Origin: Azohydromonas lata NBRC 102462
Lineage (GTDB): Bacteria; Pseudomonadota; Gammaproteobacteria; Burkholderiales; Burkholderiaceae_C
NCBI RefSeq assembly: GCF_001571085.1
Contig: NZ_BCTC01000022.1
Location: 1-64,000, forward strand
Length of the DNA: 64,000 nt
Direction of reading: 5' to 3'
Below are positions 35,172 through 44,883 of the stretch, one piece after another; the first letter of the stretch is position 1; every line of letters starts with the position of its first letter. A program made the position numbers and the translations under genes. The notes beneath the pieces are model-generated. The model was not told the origin of the DNA, did not search any database, and was given only the letters and a program-made list of their open reading frames with translations.

Positions 35172-35324
35172 GGCGGCGTCCTTCGACAAGCAGGCTTTTA
35201 CAACGCGGCTGCCGGCCCTTCGGTGCACCGCCAATTGTGTCGGCCTGCAAACGCACCCCCTCTATAAAATCCCCGCAACAACCCGCATTGCACCGGCCGC
35301 GGGCCGGTCACTTTCCACACCTCC

Positions 35325-37130
<1,806 letters not shown>

Positions 37131-37274
37131 CGGCCTGAAGAATGCGGGCGGGGGCCGCCGCAACGGCTCCTTGCCCGCATTGGAGCCGCATCTGCTGCGG
37201 CAGGCGTCGCGCAGCGGCGACAATGGGTACTTGGCGGCTTCCCGTTAGCCGCCCATTCCACAGCAGGAGACCGC

Positions 37275-37526
37275 ATGGCCAAGCCCAATTACGCCTTCGA
37301 GAAACGCCAGCGCGACCTGGCCAAGAAGAAAAAGAAGGAAGAGAAGATGGTAGAGCGCAAGGCGCGCAAGGCCGCCGGCGGCCTGGGCGAAGGTGGCGCC
37401 GAGGGCGAATCGCTCGCCCCTGAAGGCGACGTGACCGATCCCGGCGACGGCACGGCCGGCGCCTCGGAAATCCAGCGCGACGATCCCACCGGCGCCGCCC
37501 CGGCCGCCGGCAGCGACGCCCGCTGA
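37275..37526 (+). CDS. Small charged conserved protein
   Basis: An 83-residue protein with CAGGAG ahead of the ATG. The first ~35 residues are a highly basic helix (KPNYAFEKRQRDLAKKKKKEEKMVERKARK) and the rest an acidic, Gly/Pro-rich disordered tail. Short proteins opening with PNYxFEKRQRDLAKKKKKEEK occur widely in Burkholderiales as unnamed genes; the basic helix suggests nucleic-acid contact. Real gene status is supported by the ribosome site and by this familiar start. Confidence 0.68.
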   Translation: MAKPNYAFEKRQRDLAKKKKKEEKMVERKARKAAGGLGEGGAEGESLAPEGDVTDPGDGTAGASEIQRDDPTGAAPAAGSDAR

Positions 37527-37592
37527 CGTTCCAGCATCCCGGGCATCGCCCAGGCGCGGCGGGCCGTTGCTTCACCACACCACCCGCTCGCG

Positions 37593-37988
37593 ATGACGAT
37601 GCTCCCTGCCGAGCCCTGCCCCTGTGGCAGGGGCTCCTCTTATGCCGGCTGCTGCGGCCGCTGGCATGCCGGCGCGCAATACCTGCAGGCGCCGGATGCG
37701 CAGGCGCTCATGCGCTCGCGCTACAGCGCCTTCGTCCTGGGCTTGGTTCCCTACCTGCTGGAGACCTGGCACCCGACGACGCGCCCCGCCGCGCTGGAGC
37801 CCAACGAGCCGGGCCTGCGCTGGCTGGGCCTGCAAGTCAAGCGCCACGAGGTGCTGGACGCCGCTCACGCCCTGGTCGAGTTCGTTGCCCGCAGCAAGCT
37901 TGGTGGCCGCGCCCACCGCCTGCACGAGATCAGCCGTTTCACTCGCGAGGACGGGCGCTGGTTCTACGTGGACGGCGACCTGCTTTGA
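37593..37988 (+). CDS. ychJ: YchJ-family SEC-C motif protein (UPF0225)
   Basis: A 131-residue protein. The N-terminal SEC-C zinc motif CPCGRGSSYAGCC is followed by the NTF2-like domain typical of YchJ (AQALMRSRYSAFVLGLVPYLLETWHP...FVARSK...HEISRFTREDGRWFYVDGDL). The family's role is unknown; a link to protein quality control has been suggested for other SEC-C carriers. Its stop overlaps the TTG start of the pseudouridine synthase gene by four bases. Confidence 0.9.
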   Translation: MTMLPAEPCPCGRGSSYAGCCGRWHAGAQYLQAPDAQALMRSRYSAFVLGLVPYLLETWHPTTRPAALEPNEPGLRWLGLQVKRHEVLDAAHALVEFVARSKLGGRAHRLHEISRFTREDGRWFYVDGDLL

Positions 37989-38794
37989 CACCCCTGCCCC
38001 CGCCGGCGGCCGGCGACGCCACCGACCTGGACGACGACGCCCCGCCGCTGCCGCTGCTGCACCGCGACGCGCAGCTCGCCGTCGTGGACAAGCCGCCGGG
38101 CCTGCTGGTGCACCGCACCGCGCTGGACGCGCACGAGCAGCGCGCCGCGCTGCAGCTGCTGCGCGATCAGCTAGGTGCTCCCGTGTGGCCCGTGCACCGG
38201 CTGGACAAGGGCACGTCCGGCGTGCTGGCCTTCGCGCTGGACGCCGACACGGCCCGCCGCGTGGGCGCGCAATTCGAGGCGGGTGTGCCGAAAAAAACCT
38301 ATCTCGCGCTGGTGCGCGGCTGGCCGCCGGTGGCCGGCGAGATAGACCATCCGCTCGCGCGCGACCCTGAGCGCCCTTCCGCCGGCCAGCCGCTGCTGGC
38401 GGCGCGCACGCGCTTCGAGCGCCTGGCGCGGGTGGAATGGCCTTTCGCCACCGACGCGCTGCACGCCACGAGCCGCTACGCGCTGCTGCGCGTCTGTCCG
38501 GAAAGCGGCCGCCGCCACCAGATACGCCGGCATCTGAAACACATCGCGCATCCGCTCATTGGCGACGCCACGCATGGCAAGGGCCCGCACAACCGCGCCG
38601 TGGCGGCCTGGTTGCAGGTGCAACGCCTGTGGCTGCATGCACTGTCGCTGGAGCTGGCGCACCCGGCCACGGGCCAGGCGTTGCGCATCGAGGCCCTGCC
38701 GGACGCCTCCTGGCACGCGCTGCTGGCGCACGGACCGTGGCAATGGGACGCCGAGCCGCCGGCTTGGGCCACGGTTGCGCATGCCCCTAGATGA
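37985..38794 (+). CDS. truC: tRNA pseudouridine-65 synthase-like (RluA family, TruC type)
   Basis: A 269-residue enzyme starting at TTG, coupled to ychJ by a TTGA overlap. The catalytic motif HRLDKGTSGVL (Asp) is intact. LAVVDKPPGLLVHRTALD, YLALVRGWPP, ESGRRHQIRRHLKHIAHPLIGDATHG and RLWLHA match TruC rather than the S4-domain RluC/RluD enzymes. TruC makes pseudouridine at position 65 of certain tRNAs. The tRNA-Ala gene lies just downstream, which may be coincidental. Confidence 0.88.
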   Translation: MTPLPPPAAGDATDLDDDAPPLPLLHRDAQLAVVDKPPGLLVHRTALDAHEQRAALQLLRDQLGAPVWPVHRLDKGTSGVLAFALDADTARRVGAQFEAGVPKKTYLALVRGWPPVAGEIDHPLARDPERPSAGQPLLAARTRFERLARVEWPFATDALHATSRYALLRVCPESGRRHQIRRHLKHIAHPLIGDATHGKGPHNRAVAAWLQVQRLWLHALSLELAHPATGQALRIEALPDASWHALLAHGPWQWDAEPPAWATVAHAPR

Positions 38795-38821
38795 GAAATT
38801 CAAATTTTCGATCCGATAGGC

Positions 38822-38850
38822 TTGCACACCCGAATTGATAGCGTTACACT
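38822..38850 (+). promoter_or_regulatory. tRNA-Ala promoter
   Basis: TTGCAC (38822-38827) and TACACT (38845-38850) are spaced by 17 bases. Transcription should start near 38857, a few bases before the mature tRNA. Confidence 0.8.
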
Positions 38851-38862
38851 GCTAGCTTCTGT

Positions 38863-38938
<76 letters not shown>

Positions 38939-38946
38939 CAAATTCG

Positions 38947-38980
38947 AAAAGGGCCTTGCTTGCGCAAGGCCCTTTTTCTT
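38947..38980 (+). terminator. Intrinsic terminator of tRNA-Ala
   Basis: AAAAGGGCCTTGC-TTGC-GCAAGGCCCTTTT forms a 13-bp stem that runs into a T-rich tract (TTTTTCTTT), nine bases after the CCA end. Confidence 0.92.
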
Positions 38981-38999
38981 TGCGCGCTCATCTTTCGCG

Positions 39000-39118
39000 C
39001 GTCCGGCAGGTTCTCCCCAGCCGCTGTGGACAACCCTGTGAGGCGCCTGCTCGCACCGCGCTTAAGTTGTTGTTTCACAAGGACCGCCTTGGCGTTGCCC
39101 ATAAATAAGGCAGCTTGA
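39000..39118 (+). repeat. Diverged intergenic repeat, copy 1
   Basis: This segment aligns with 39355-39472. Shared landmarks at matching offsets are TCCGG, GTT-TCCCC, CGCTGTGGACAAC-CTGTG, CCTGC, TTAAGT (37 bases after TGTGGACAA) and a closing TTGCC...GGCAG hairpin (84 bases after). TGTGGACAA (39025-39033) is the complement of the DnaA-box-like TTGTCCACA. Both copies directly follow an intrinsic terminator. No gene is seen in it. Confidence 0.72.
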
Positions 39119-39185
39119 TGACAGCCGGCGCGGACAGCCACGCTTGCTGCACCGCGTCAAACCCCTAACAGCAACGTCGGTGCAC

Positions 39186-39215
39186 TTGAATCCCCGGCTC
39201 GTGGGCGCGTAGAGT
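39186..39215 (+). promoter_or_regulatory. Candidate promoter for a small RNA
   Basis: TTGAAT (39186-39191) and TAGAGT (39210-39215) are 18 bases apart, a plausible sigma-70 promoter with no gene behind it except the candidate RNA ending at 39353. Confidence 0.45.
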
Positions 39216-39221
39216 GAAGCC

Positions 39222-39353
39222 GTCAACCGATGGCACTGCGGAAGGCCAGAACGGAACGCCGCCAGGGCTTACCCAGTACCGCCTCCGATATCTGCTTGAG
39301 GACGACAAGCAACCCGCCCCCGGATCAAGGCCGCTGGCGGGTTGCTCCATTTT
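39222..39353 (+). ncRNA. Candidate small RNA between the repeat copies
   Basis: A promoter-like pair lies just upstream and a strong terminator closes the segment, giving a predicted transcript of about 130 bases. There is no supportable reading frame inside. It is not similar to tRNA, 6S RNA, RNase P RNA or tmRNA as far as I can tell. This is inferred from signal architecture alone. Confidence 0.4.
39308..39353 (+). terminator. Intrinsic terminator before repeat copy 2
   Basis: AGCAACCCGCC (39308-39318) pairs perfectly with GGCGGGTTGCT (39336-39346) and is followed by CCATTTT. The loop of 17 bases contains a possible inner pairing. Confidence 0.75.
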
Positions 39354-39354
39354 G

Positions 39355-39472
39355 GGGTCCGGGTTTTCCCCTATCGCTGTGGACAACACTGTGGGCCACC
39401 TGCCCACAGCATCGTTAAGTCCTTGATTCGTATCGGCGGACGCTTGCCCTGCCCAAAAAACAGGCAGTTTTG
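39355..39472 (+). repeat. Diverged intergenic repeat, copy 2
   Basis: Second copy of the element at 39000-39118, with the same order and spacing of landmarks: TCCGG, GTTTTCCCC, CGCTGTGGACAAC, CACTGTGGG, CCTGC, TTAAGT and a closing CTGCC...GGCAG hairpin followed by TTTT. TGTGGACAA is at 39378-39386. It ends just before the stop of the convergent DUF808 gene, for which its hairpin could help end transcription. Confidence 0.72.
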
Positions 39473-39477
39473 CTAGC

Positions 39478-40398
39478 TCAATGCGCCGGCTGGCGTCCGC
39501 GCAGGCGCTGCACCAGCGTCACCACCACCAGCACCACGGCGCCGGCCACGATGCCCACCGCCGCGTCGAAGAGGCTGGTGAGCAGCACGTCCATGGCGCC
39601 CGTGTGCTCGTCGGTGGCCTCTTCTATCCAGTGGTGCAGCACGCTCACGCCATGCACCAGGATGCCGCCGCCCACCAGGAACATCGCGGCCGTGCCCGCC
39701 ACCGACAGCGCCTTCATCAGCCAGGGCGTGGCGCGCACGATCCAGCCGCCTATGGCTTGAGCGGCCGACGACGCCTTGCGCTGCAGCCACAGGCCCAGGT
39801 CGTCCAGCTTCACGATGCCGGCCACGATGCCGTAGACGCCCACCGTCATCAGCAGCGAGATTCCCACCAGCACGCCCACCTGCGTGATCAACGGCTGCCC
39901 GGCCACGGCGCCCAGGGTGATGGCGATGATCTCTGCCGAGAGGATGAAATCGGTGCGCACCGCACCCTTGATCTTCTCCTTCTCGAAGGCGACCAGGTCC
40001 ACCTTCGGATCGTCCAGCGCGCGCACGAGATCGGCATGGGCGGCTTCGTCCTCCTCCTTGCTGTGCAGGAAGCGGTGGGCCAGCTTTTCCACGCCTTCAA
40101 AACACAGGAACAGGCCGCCGACCATGAGCAGCGGCGTCACCGCCCATGGGGCAAAAGCGCTGATGAGCAGCGCCAGCGGCACCAGGATGGCCTTGTTCAC
40201 CAGCGAGCCCTTGGCCACCGCCAGCACCACGGGCACCTCGCGCTCGGCGCGCACGCCCGTGACCTGCTGCGCATTGAGCGCCAGATCGTCGCCCAACACG
40301 CCGGCCGTCTTCTTGGCCGCCACCTTGGAAAGAACCGCCACGTCGTCGAGCACGGTACCTATGTCGTCCACCAGCGCCAGCAGGCTGCCTGTTGCCAT
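39478..40398 (-). CDS. DUF808 (YedI-type) membrane protein
   Basis: A 306-residue inner-membrane protein. The N-terminus LLALVDDIGTVLDDVAVLSKVAAKKTAGVLGDDLALNAQQVTG is the DUF808 signature. About six or more hydrophobic segments follow, with the loop FEGVEKLAHRFLH and the charged VAFEKEKIKGAVRTDFILSAEIIAITLG. The function of DUF808 proteins is unknown. Size and layout match E. coli YedI. It stands alone between the repeat region and a short stress-like gene. Confidence 0.9.
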   Translation of the reverse strand: MATGSLLALVDDIGTVLDDVAVLSKVAAKKTAGVLGDDLALNAQQVTGVRAEREVPVVLAVAKGSLVNKAILVPLALLISAFAPWAVTPLLMVGGLFLCFEGVEKLAHRFLHSKEEDEAAHADLVRALDDPKVDLVAFEKEKIKGAVRTDFILSAEIIAITLGAVAGQPLITQVGVLVGISLLMTVGVYGIVAGIVKLDDLGLWLQRKASSAAQAIGGWIVRATPWLMKALSVAGTAAMFLVGGGILVHGVSVLHHWIEEATDEHTGAMDVLLTSLFDAAVGIVAGAVVLVVVTLVQRLRGRQPAH

Positions 40399-40525
40399 GT
40401 TTGTCCTCTATGGGAATTCCCGCGTTGCCCGCCATGGGCAAGCCGCGCGCCATTGTGGCGGGCATGCCGATTGCGGCACGCTCGCATCCCGTTCTTTCGA
40501 CAACGGTTTTCACGGAGGTTTGACC

Positions 40526-40804
40526 ATGGCTGACCTACGTTCCAGCGACGCCCATTTCGAGCGCTACCGCGAGGAATACGCGCGGCAACTCGACGAGAAA
40601 TACCGCGCCATGCGCACCCAGGGTGCGCGCCACGGGGCACACGCCCCCTGGCGCGAAGCGCCTGAGGGCTCACAGCACAAGGACAGCGCCCTGGAGGGCT
40701 TGGGCCGCGCCCTCTCCGCCCCGGTGTTCGGCGCGACCGAGGAGCCCGCCGTCAACAACCAGCCCAACCGGGAAGACATTCCGGTGTCGGGGCGCATCGC
40801 CTGA
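40526..40804 (+). CDS. Small hydrophilic protein of unknown function
   Basis: A 92-residue protein with ACGGAGG before the ATG. It is strongly charged and rich in His/Arg/Glu (FERYREEYARQLDEKYRAMRTQGARHG), with a predicted N-terminal helix and a disordered tail. I recognise no domain. A good ribosome site and an intrinsic terminator 46 bases after the stop support a real, independently expressed gene. Confidence 0.6.
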   Translation: MADLRSSDAHFERYREEYARQLDEKYRAMRTQGARHGAHAPWREAPEGSQHKDSALEGLGRALSAPVFGATEEPAVNNQPNREDIPVSGRIA

Positions 40805-40850
40805 CGCGCGTGCGCTGCGCAGGCCCGCCACGGCGGCCCGCATCACCCAC

Positions 40851-40882
40851 AAGCCGCCGGCCTGCACGCCGGCGGCTTTTTT
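40851..40882 (+). terminator. Intrinsic terminator
   Basis: AAGCCGCCGG pairs with CCGGCGGCTT around an 8-base loop and runs into six T residues. Confidence 0.92.
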
Positions 40883-40914
40883 GCACCCCGGCACTCCCGG
40901 CTCCGGCAAATCCC

Positions 40915-40928
40915 TGAAACCGGTTTCC
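40915..40928. promoter_or_regulatory. PtxS-type operator upstream of the repressor gene
   Basis: TGAAACCGGTTTCC contains the perfect 12-bp palindrome GAAACCGGTTTC. The Pseudomonas PtxS repressor binds TGAAACCGGTTTCA. The site overlaps the expected -35 region of the promoter for the LacI-type gene, pointing to autorepression. Confidence 0.85.
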
Positions 40929-40940
40929 GAACGCGCGGGC

Positions 40941-40946
40941 TACAGT
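40941..40946 (+). promoter_or_regulatory. -10 element directly before the LacI-type gene
   Basis: TACAGT ends seven bases before ATG 40953, so the transcript should start at the start codon. No Shine-Dalgarno sequence is present, which agrees with a leaderless message. Confidence 0.55.
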
Positions 40947-40952
40947 AGCGGC

Positions 40953-42005
40953 ATGTCCGCCCATCCTGCCCCCACCGCCCGCACCCGCATCACCATCGAC
41001 GACGTCGCCCGCGAGGCCGGCGTGTCCAAGGCGACCGTCTCGCGCGTCCTCAACCGCCGCGGCGAGCTGATGAGCCCGGAACTGGCGGCGCGGGTGCAGG
41101 AAGCCATCACCCGGCTGGGCTACGCGCCCAGCCCCATGGCGCAAGCGCTCAAGCGCGGGCGCTCGCGCCTCATCGGCCTGGTGGTGGCGGACGTGGCCAA
41201 CCCCTTCTCCGTGGCCGTGATGCAGGGCGCCGAGCGCGTGTGCCGCGCCGCGGGCTACATGCTCATGCTCTACAACCTGGCCGGCGACGAGGGCCGCGAG
41301 CGCGAGGCCATCACGGCCCTGGCTTCCTACCAGGTGGAAGGCTTCATCCTCCACACCTTGGGCCGCGAGCGGCAGGTGCTGGACGATGCGCTGCAGCGCA
41401 ACAAGCCCATCGTCCTCGTGGACCGCGCACTGGACGCGCCGCTGGACCTCGTGGGCCTGGACAACGCGCAGGCCGTGCCCCTGGCGCTGGACCACCTGCT
41501 GCAGCAAGGCTGGAATGAGCTGCTCTTCGTCACCGAGCCCATACAAAGCGCCACCTCGCGCGAGGAGCGGAGGGCCGCCTTCACCGCCTACACCTCGGCC
41601 CAGGCGGCGCAGTGCCGTGGCCAGGGCGTGGAAGTGCCCGCGGGCGACGACGCGACGCTGGACGCCGCGCTGCGCGCGCTGCTGCAGCGCGCGGGCGACG
41701 ACGCCCGCCGCCCCGCCGTGCTGGCCGTCAACGCCGTGGTCGGCCTGCGCATCGCCGCCGCCGCCAAGTGCCTGGGCTGCACGCTGGGCCGCGAGCTGGG
41801 CCTGGTCACCTTCGACGAAACCGACTGGGCCCCGCTGGTGGGCCCCGGCATCACCACGCTGGCGCAGCCCACCGACGACATCGGCCAGCAGGCCGCGCGC
41901 TGCCTCATAGAGCGGCTGGAGAACCCAGGCCAAGCCACCCAACCGCGCCGCTTCAGGCTGCCGGCGCGGCTGCTGGCGCGGGGCTCGTCGCAACGGGAAG
42001 GCTGA
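40953..42005 (+). CDS. ptxS: LacI-family repressor, PtxS-like
   Basis: A 350-residue regulator. The N-terminal helix-turn-helix and hinge (ITIDDVAREAGVSKATVSRVLNRRGELMSPELAARVQEAITRLGYAPSPMAQALKRGRSRLIGLVVADVANPF) are typical LacI. The periplasmic-binding-like core has EGFILHTL, VLVDRALDAPLDLVGLDN and TFDETDW. Operators with the GAAACCGGTTTC core flank it on both sides and the neighbouring genes match the 2-ketogluconate operon, so this is most likely the PtxS counterpart, released from DNA by 2-ketogluconate. The ligand is inferred, not read from the sequence. Confidence 0.85.
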   Translation: MSAHPAPTARTRITIDDVAREAGVSKATVSRVLNRRGELMSPELAARVQEAITRLGYAPSPMAQALKRGRSRLIGLVVADVANPFSVAVMQGAERVCRAAGYMLMLYNLAGDEGREREAITALASYQVEGFILHTLGRERQVLDDALQRNKPIVLVDRALDAPLDLVGLDNAQAVPLALDHLLQQGWNELLFVTEPIQSATSREERRAAFTAYTSAQAAQCRGQGVEVPAGDDATLDAALRALLQRAGDDARRPAVLAVNAVVGLRIAAAAKCLGCTLGRELGLVTFDETDWAPLVGPGITTLAQPTDDIGQQAARCLIERLENPGQATQPRRFRLPARLLARGSSQREG

Positions 42006-42103
42006 AGGCCCTCTTCCCGTAGAGCGGCGGGCCCCTGCGCCGCTGCCGCCGGGCGGCTCGTCTGAAGATCAATGCCCGCTCCGGGTTAGCCCTCATACCA
42101 TCT

Positions 42104-42141
42104 TGAAACCGGTTTCTTAAACTCCTGAGAAACCGGTTTCC
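42104..42141. promoter_or_regulatory. Paired PtxS-type operators of the kgu operon
   Basis: Two palindromes with the core GAAACCGGTTTC lie at 42105-42116 and 42129-42140, with centres 24 bases apart (a little over two helical turns). TTGAAA at 42103 may be part of a -35 box inside the first site. Repressor bound here would block entry to kguE. Confidence 0.85.
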
Positions 42142-42156
42142 CAACAGCAGCCATCC

Positions 42157-42918
42157 ATGCCTTCTCCCCAAGTCCTCATCTCCCTGGGCGCTTTTGGCGC
42201 AGCCGAAGTGCGCCGCCACGGCCAGTGCTGGTTCACCGAGCTGGCGGCCGAGGCCGGGGCGGATGGCGTGGAGGTGCGCGGCGAGCTGCTGGCCGATCCG
42301 GCGCGCGAGCTGCCGGCGCTGGCGACGCTGACCGCCGCCTGTCGCCTGGCGCGCGTCTATTCCAGCCCGCAGGGGCTGTGGCAGGCCGACGGGTCGCTCG
42401 CCGTGGCCGCCCTGGAGCGCGCCCTGGACCACGCCCGCCTGTTGGGCGCACCGCGCCTGAAAATGTCCATTGGCGGCTATGCCGGCCGCGGCCTGGGCGC
42501 CCTGGCCGACCGGCTGGGCGACACCCCCATTGAATTGCTGATCGAGAACGACCAGACCGAGTCCGCCGGCACCCTGCCCGCGCTGCGCCGCTTTTGCAGC
42601 GACGCGCGGGACGCCGGCTTGCCGCTGCCCCTGACCTTCGATATGGGCAACTGGCACTGGCTCGGAGAAGACCCGCTGCAGGCGGCACAGGCGCTGGCCC
42701 CCCAGGTCGGCTACGTGCACTGCAAGGGCGTGCACCGGCGCCAGGACCGCTGGGTGGCCGTGCCGCTGCTGGAATCGGCCGCCCCCTGGCGTGCCGTGCT
42801 GCGCGCGCTGCCTCCTGAGGTGCCGCGCGCCATCGAATACCCGCTGCAGGGCGACGATCTGAAGGCCGTCACCCGGGCCGAGATCGCCCTGCTGCGCCGC
42901 GTGGAGACCCAGGCATGA
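42157..42918 (+). CDS. kguE: Sugar isomerase/epimerase-like protein KguE
   Basis: A 253-residue TIM-barrel protein of the xylose-isomerase-like class, with FTELAAEAGADGVEVRGEL, LKMSIGGYAGRG, ELLIENDQTES (metal-binding Glu) and LTFDMGNWHW / VGYVHCKGVH (Asp and His ligands). In Pseudomonas the equivalent kguE opens the 2-ketogluconate operon, but its exact reaction is not settled. The first gene after two PtxS-type operators; it overlaps kguK by four bases. Confidence 0.82.
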   Translation: MPSPQVLISLGAFGAAEVRRHGQCWFTELAAEAGADGVEVRGELLADPARELPALATLTAACRLARVYSSPQGLWQADGSLAVAALERALDHARLLGAPRLKMSIGGYAGRGLGALADRLGDTPIELLIENDQTESAGTLPALRRFCSDARDAGLPLPLTFDMGNWHWLGEDPLQAAQALAPQVGYVHCKGVHRRQDRWVAVPLLESAAPWRAVLRALPPEVPRAIEYPLQGDDLKAVTRAEIALLRRVETQA

Positions 42919-43880
42919 ACGACATCCCCCATCACGACACGGCGCTGGACGTCGTGACCTTCGGCGAAGCCATGCTCATGCTGGTGGCCGACGAGTGCGG
43001 CCCGCTGGAGCAGGTCCAGCACTTCCACAAGCGCACGGCCGGTGCCGAGACCAACGTGGCGATCGGCCTGTCGCGCCTGGGCCATCGCGTGGGCTGGGGC
43101 AGCCGGCTGGGCGCGGACTCCATGGGCCGCTACCTGCTGGCCGAGATGACGCGCGAGGGCCTGGACTGCTCCCACGTGGAAGTGGCCGCCGGCGAGCGCA
43201 GCGGCTTCCAGTTCAAGGGCCGCGTGGACGACGGCAGCGACCCGCCCGTGGAGTACCACCGCGCCGGCTCCGCCGCCAGCCGCATGGGGCTGCAGCACCT
43301 GGACGAAGCCTGGCTGCGCGGCGCGCGCCAACTGCACGTCACGGGCGTGTTCGCGGCGCTGTCGGCCAGCACCCTGGCGCTCGCCCGCCGCGCCATCGCC
43401 GTGATGCGCGAGGCGAGCAAGCCCATCTCTTTCGACCCCAACCTGCGGCCGACGCTGTGGGCCTCGCAGGACGTGATGCGCGACACGCTCAACGCCCTGG
43501 CCGTGCAGGCCGACCTGGTGCTGCCCGGCATCGAGGAAGGCTTCATCCTCACCGGCACCCGCGACCCGCAGGGCATCGCCCGCTTCTACCGCGGCCAGGG
43601 CGTGCGCACCGTGGTCGTGAAGCTGGGCGCCGAGGGCGCCTATTACGACGACGCCGACGAGGGCACGGGCCAGGTGGCCGCCTTCCCCGTGGCCCGCGTC
43701 GTGGACACCGTGGGCGCGGGCGACGGTTTTGCGGTGGGCGTGATCAGCGCCCGCCTGGAAGGCCGCAGCGTGGCCGACGCCGCGCGGCGCGGCGCCTGGA
43801 TAGGCGCGCGCGCCGTGCAGGTCACGGGCGACACCGAAGGGCTGCCCACGCGGGCGCAACTGCTGGAGGCCGGGCTGTGA
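42915..43880 (+). CDS. kguK: 2-ketogluconate kinase (PfkB family)
   Basis: A 321-residue ribokinase-fold sugar kinase. It has VTFGEAMLMLV, the substrate-side GAETNVAIGLSRLGH, DPNLRPTLW and the ATP/anion-hole motif DTVGAGDGFAVG with the catalytic Asp. It would phosphorylate 2-keto-D-gluconate to the 6-phosphate. The assignment between 2-ketogluconate and the similar 2-keto-3-deoxygluconate kinases rests on the PtxS operators and the next gene. Its stop overlaps the GTG start of kguD. Confidence 0.85.
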   Translation: MNDIPHHDTALDVVTFGEAMLMLVADECGPLEQVQHFHKRTAGAETNVAIGLSRLGHRVGWGSRLGADSMGRYLLAEMTREGLDCSHVEVAAGERSGFQFKGRVDDGSDPPVEYHRAGSAASRMGLQHLDEAWLRGARQLHVTGVFAALSASTLALARRAIAVMREASKPISFDPNLRPTLWASQDVMRDTLNALAVQADLVLPGIEEGFILTGTRDPQGIARFYRGQGVRTVVVKLGAEGAYYDDADEGTGQVAAFPVARVVDTVGAGDGFAVGVISARLEGRSVADAARRGAWIGARAVQVTGDTEGLPTRAQLLEAGL

Positions 43881-44851
43881 GCCAAAGAAAGAACGTTCTC
43901 GTCTTCCGCGCCCTGCCGCCGGACCTGCTGGAGCGCATCGCCCAGCGCCACACGGTGACCGTGGCCGACCCGCGCCGCGCCGAGGAGCTGCCGCGCTTCC
44001 TGGCCGCGCTGCCCACGGCGCAGGGGCTGATCGGCTCGAGTTTCAAATTGGACGCCGCCGCGCTGGAGCGGGCGCCGGCGCTGGAGGTGATCTCCAGCAT
44101 TTCCGTGGGCGTGGACAACTACGACCTGCCCTACCTGGAGCAGCGCGGCGTGATGCTGTGCCACACGCCGGGCGTGCTCACGGAAACCACGGCCGACACG
44201 CTGTTCGCCCTCATCCTGTGCGCCAGCCGGCGGCTGGTGGAGGTGGCCAACCTCGTGCGCGAGGGGCGCTGGGTGCGCAACATCGGCGAAGACCTCTTCG
44301 GCTGGGACGTGCACGGCAAGACGCTGGGCATCCTGGGCTTTGGGCGCATCGGCCAGGCGCTGGCGCGCCGCGCTGCCCTGGGTTTCAACATGCGCGTGCT
44401 CTACCACGACCCCCATGCGGTGCAGGTGGCCGAGCTGGCCGGCCAGGCCACGCAGCTCCCCATGGACGACGTGCTGCGGCGCGCCGACATCGTGGCGCTG
44501 ACGCTGCCGCTCACCGACGCCACGCGCGGCCTCATGGGCGCGCGCGAGTTCGGGCTGATGAAGCCCGGCGCCCTCTTCGTCAACGGCGCCCGCGGCGGCC
44601 TGGTGCAGGAAGACGCGCTGCTGCACGCCCTGGACCACGGCAGCCTGCGCGCCGCGGCGCTGGACGTGTTCGCCACGGAGCCGCTGCCGCAGGACTCGCC
44701 GCTGCGCACCCACCCGCGCGTGACGCCGCTGCCGCACATCGGCTCGGCCACGCACGAGACGCGCCGCGCCATGGCCGAGCTGGCCACCGACAACCTGCTG
44801 ATGGCGCTGGACGGCCAGCGCCCGGCCTGCGCCCTGCTGCCCCGGCGCTGA
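43877..44851 (+). CDS. kguD: 2-ketogluconate-6-phosphate reductase (D-2-hydroxyacid dehydrogenase family)
   Basis: The protein has 324 residues from a GTG that overlaps the kguK stop (GTGA). It has ISSISVGVDNYDLPYLEQRGV, the Rossmann motif GILGFGRIGQALARRA followed by a basic turn (YHDPHA), FVNGARGGLVQEDAL, and catalytic Arg/Glu/His in the NGARGG, DVFATEPLP and PHIGSAT regions. The enzyme reduces 2-keto-6-phosphogluconate to 6-phosphogluconate, which enters the Entner-Doudoroff or pentose phosphate route. A glyoxylate/hydroxypyruvate reductase role is the alternative. Confidence 0.85.
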   Translation: MSQRKNVLVFRALPPDLLERIAQRHTVTVADPRRAEELPRFLAALPTAQGLIGSSFKLDAAALERAPALEVISSISVGVDNYDLPYLEQRGVMLCHTPGVLTETTADTLFALILCASRRLVEVANLVREGRWVRNIGEDLFGWDVHGKTLGILGFGRIGQALARRAALGFNMRVLYHDPHAVQVAELAGQATQLPMDDVLRRADIVALTLPLTDATRGLMGAREFGLMKPGALFVNGARGGLVQEDALLHALDHGSLRAAALDVFATEPLPQDSPLRTHPRVTPLPHIGSATHETRRAMAELATDNLLMALDGQRPACALLPRR

Positions 44852-44883
44852 CGCGCCGCCAACCGACCCAGGACACCTCCGCC

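Noticed and set aside
39214-39426. Open frame of 70 codons across the candidate small RNA and repeat copy 2
   Set aside because: It runs through a strong terminator hairpin, has no ribosome site and no family resemblance.
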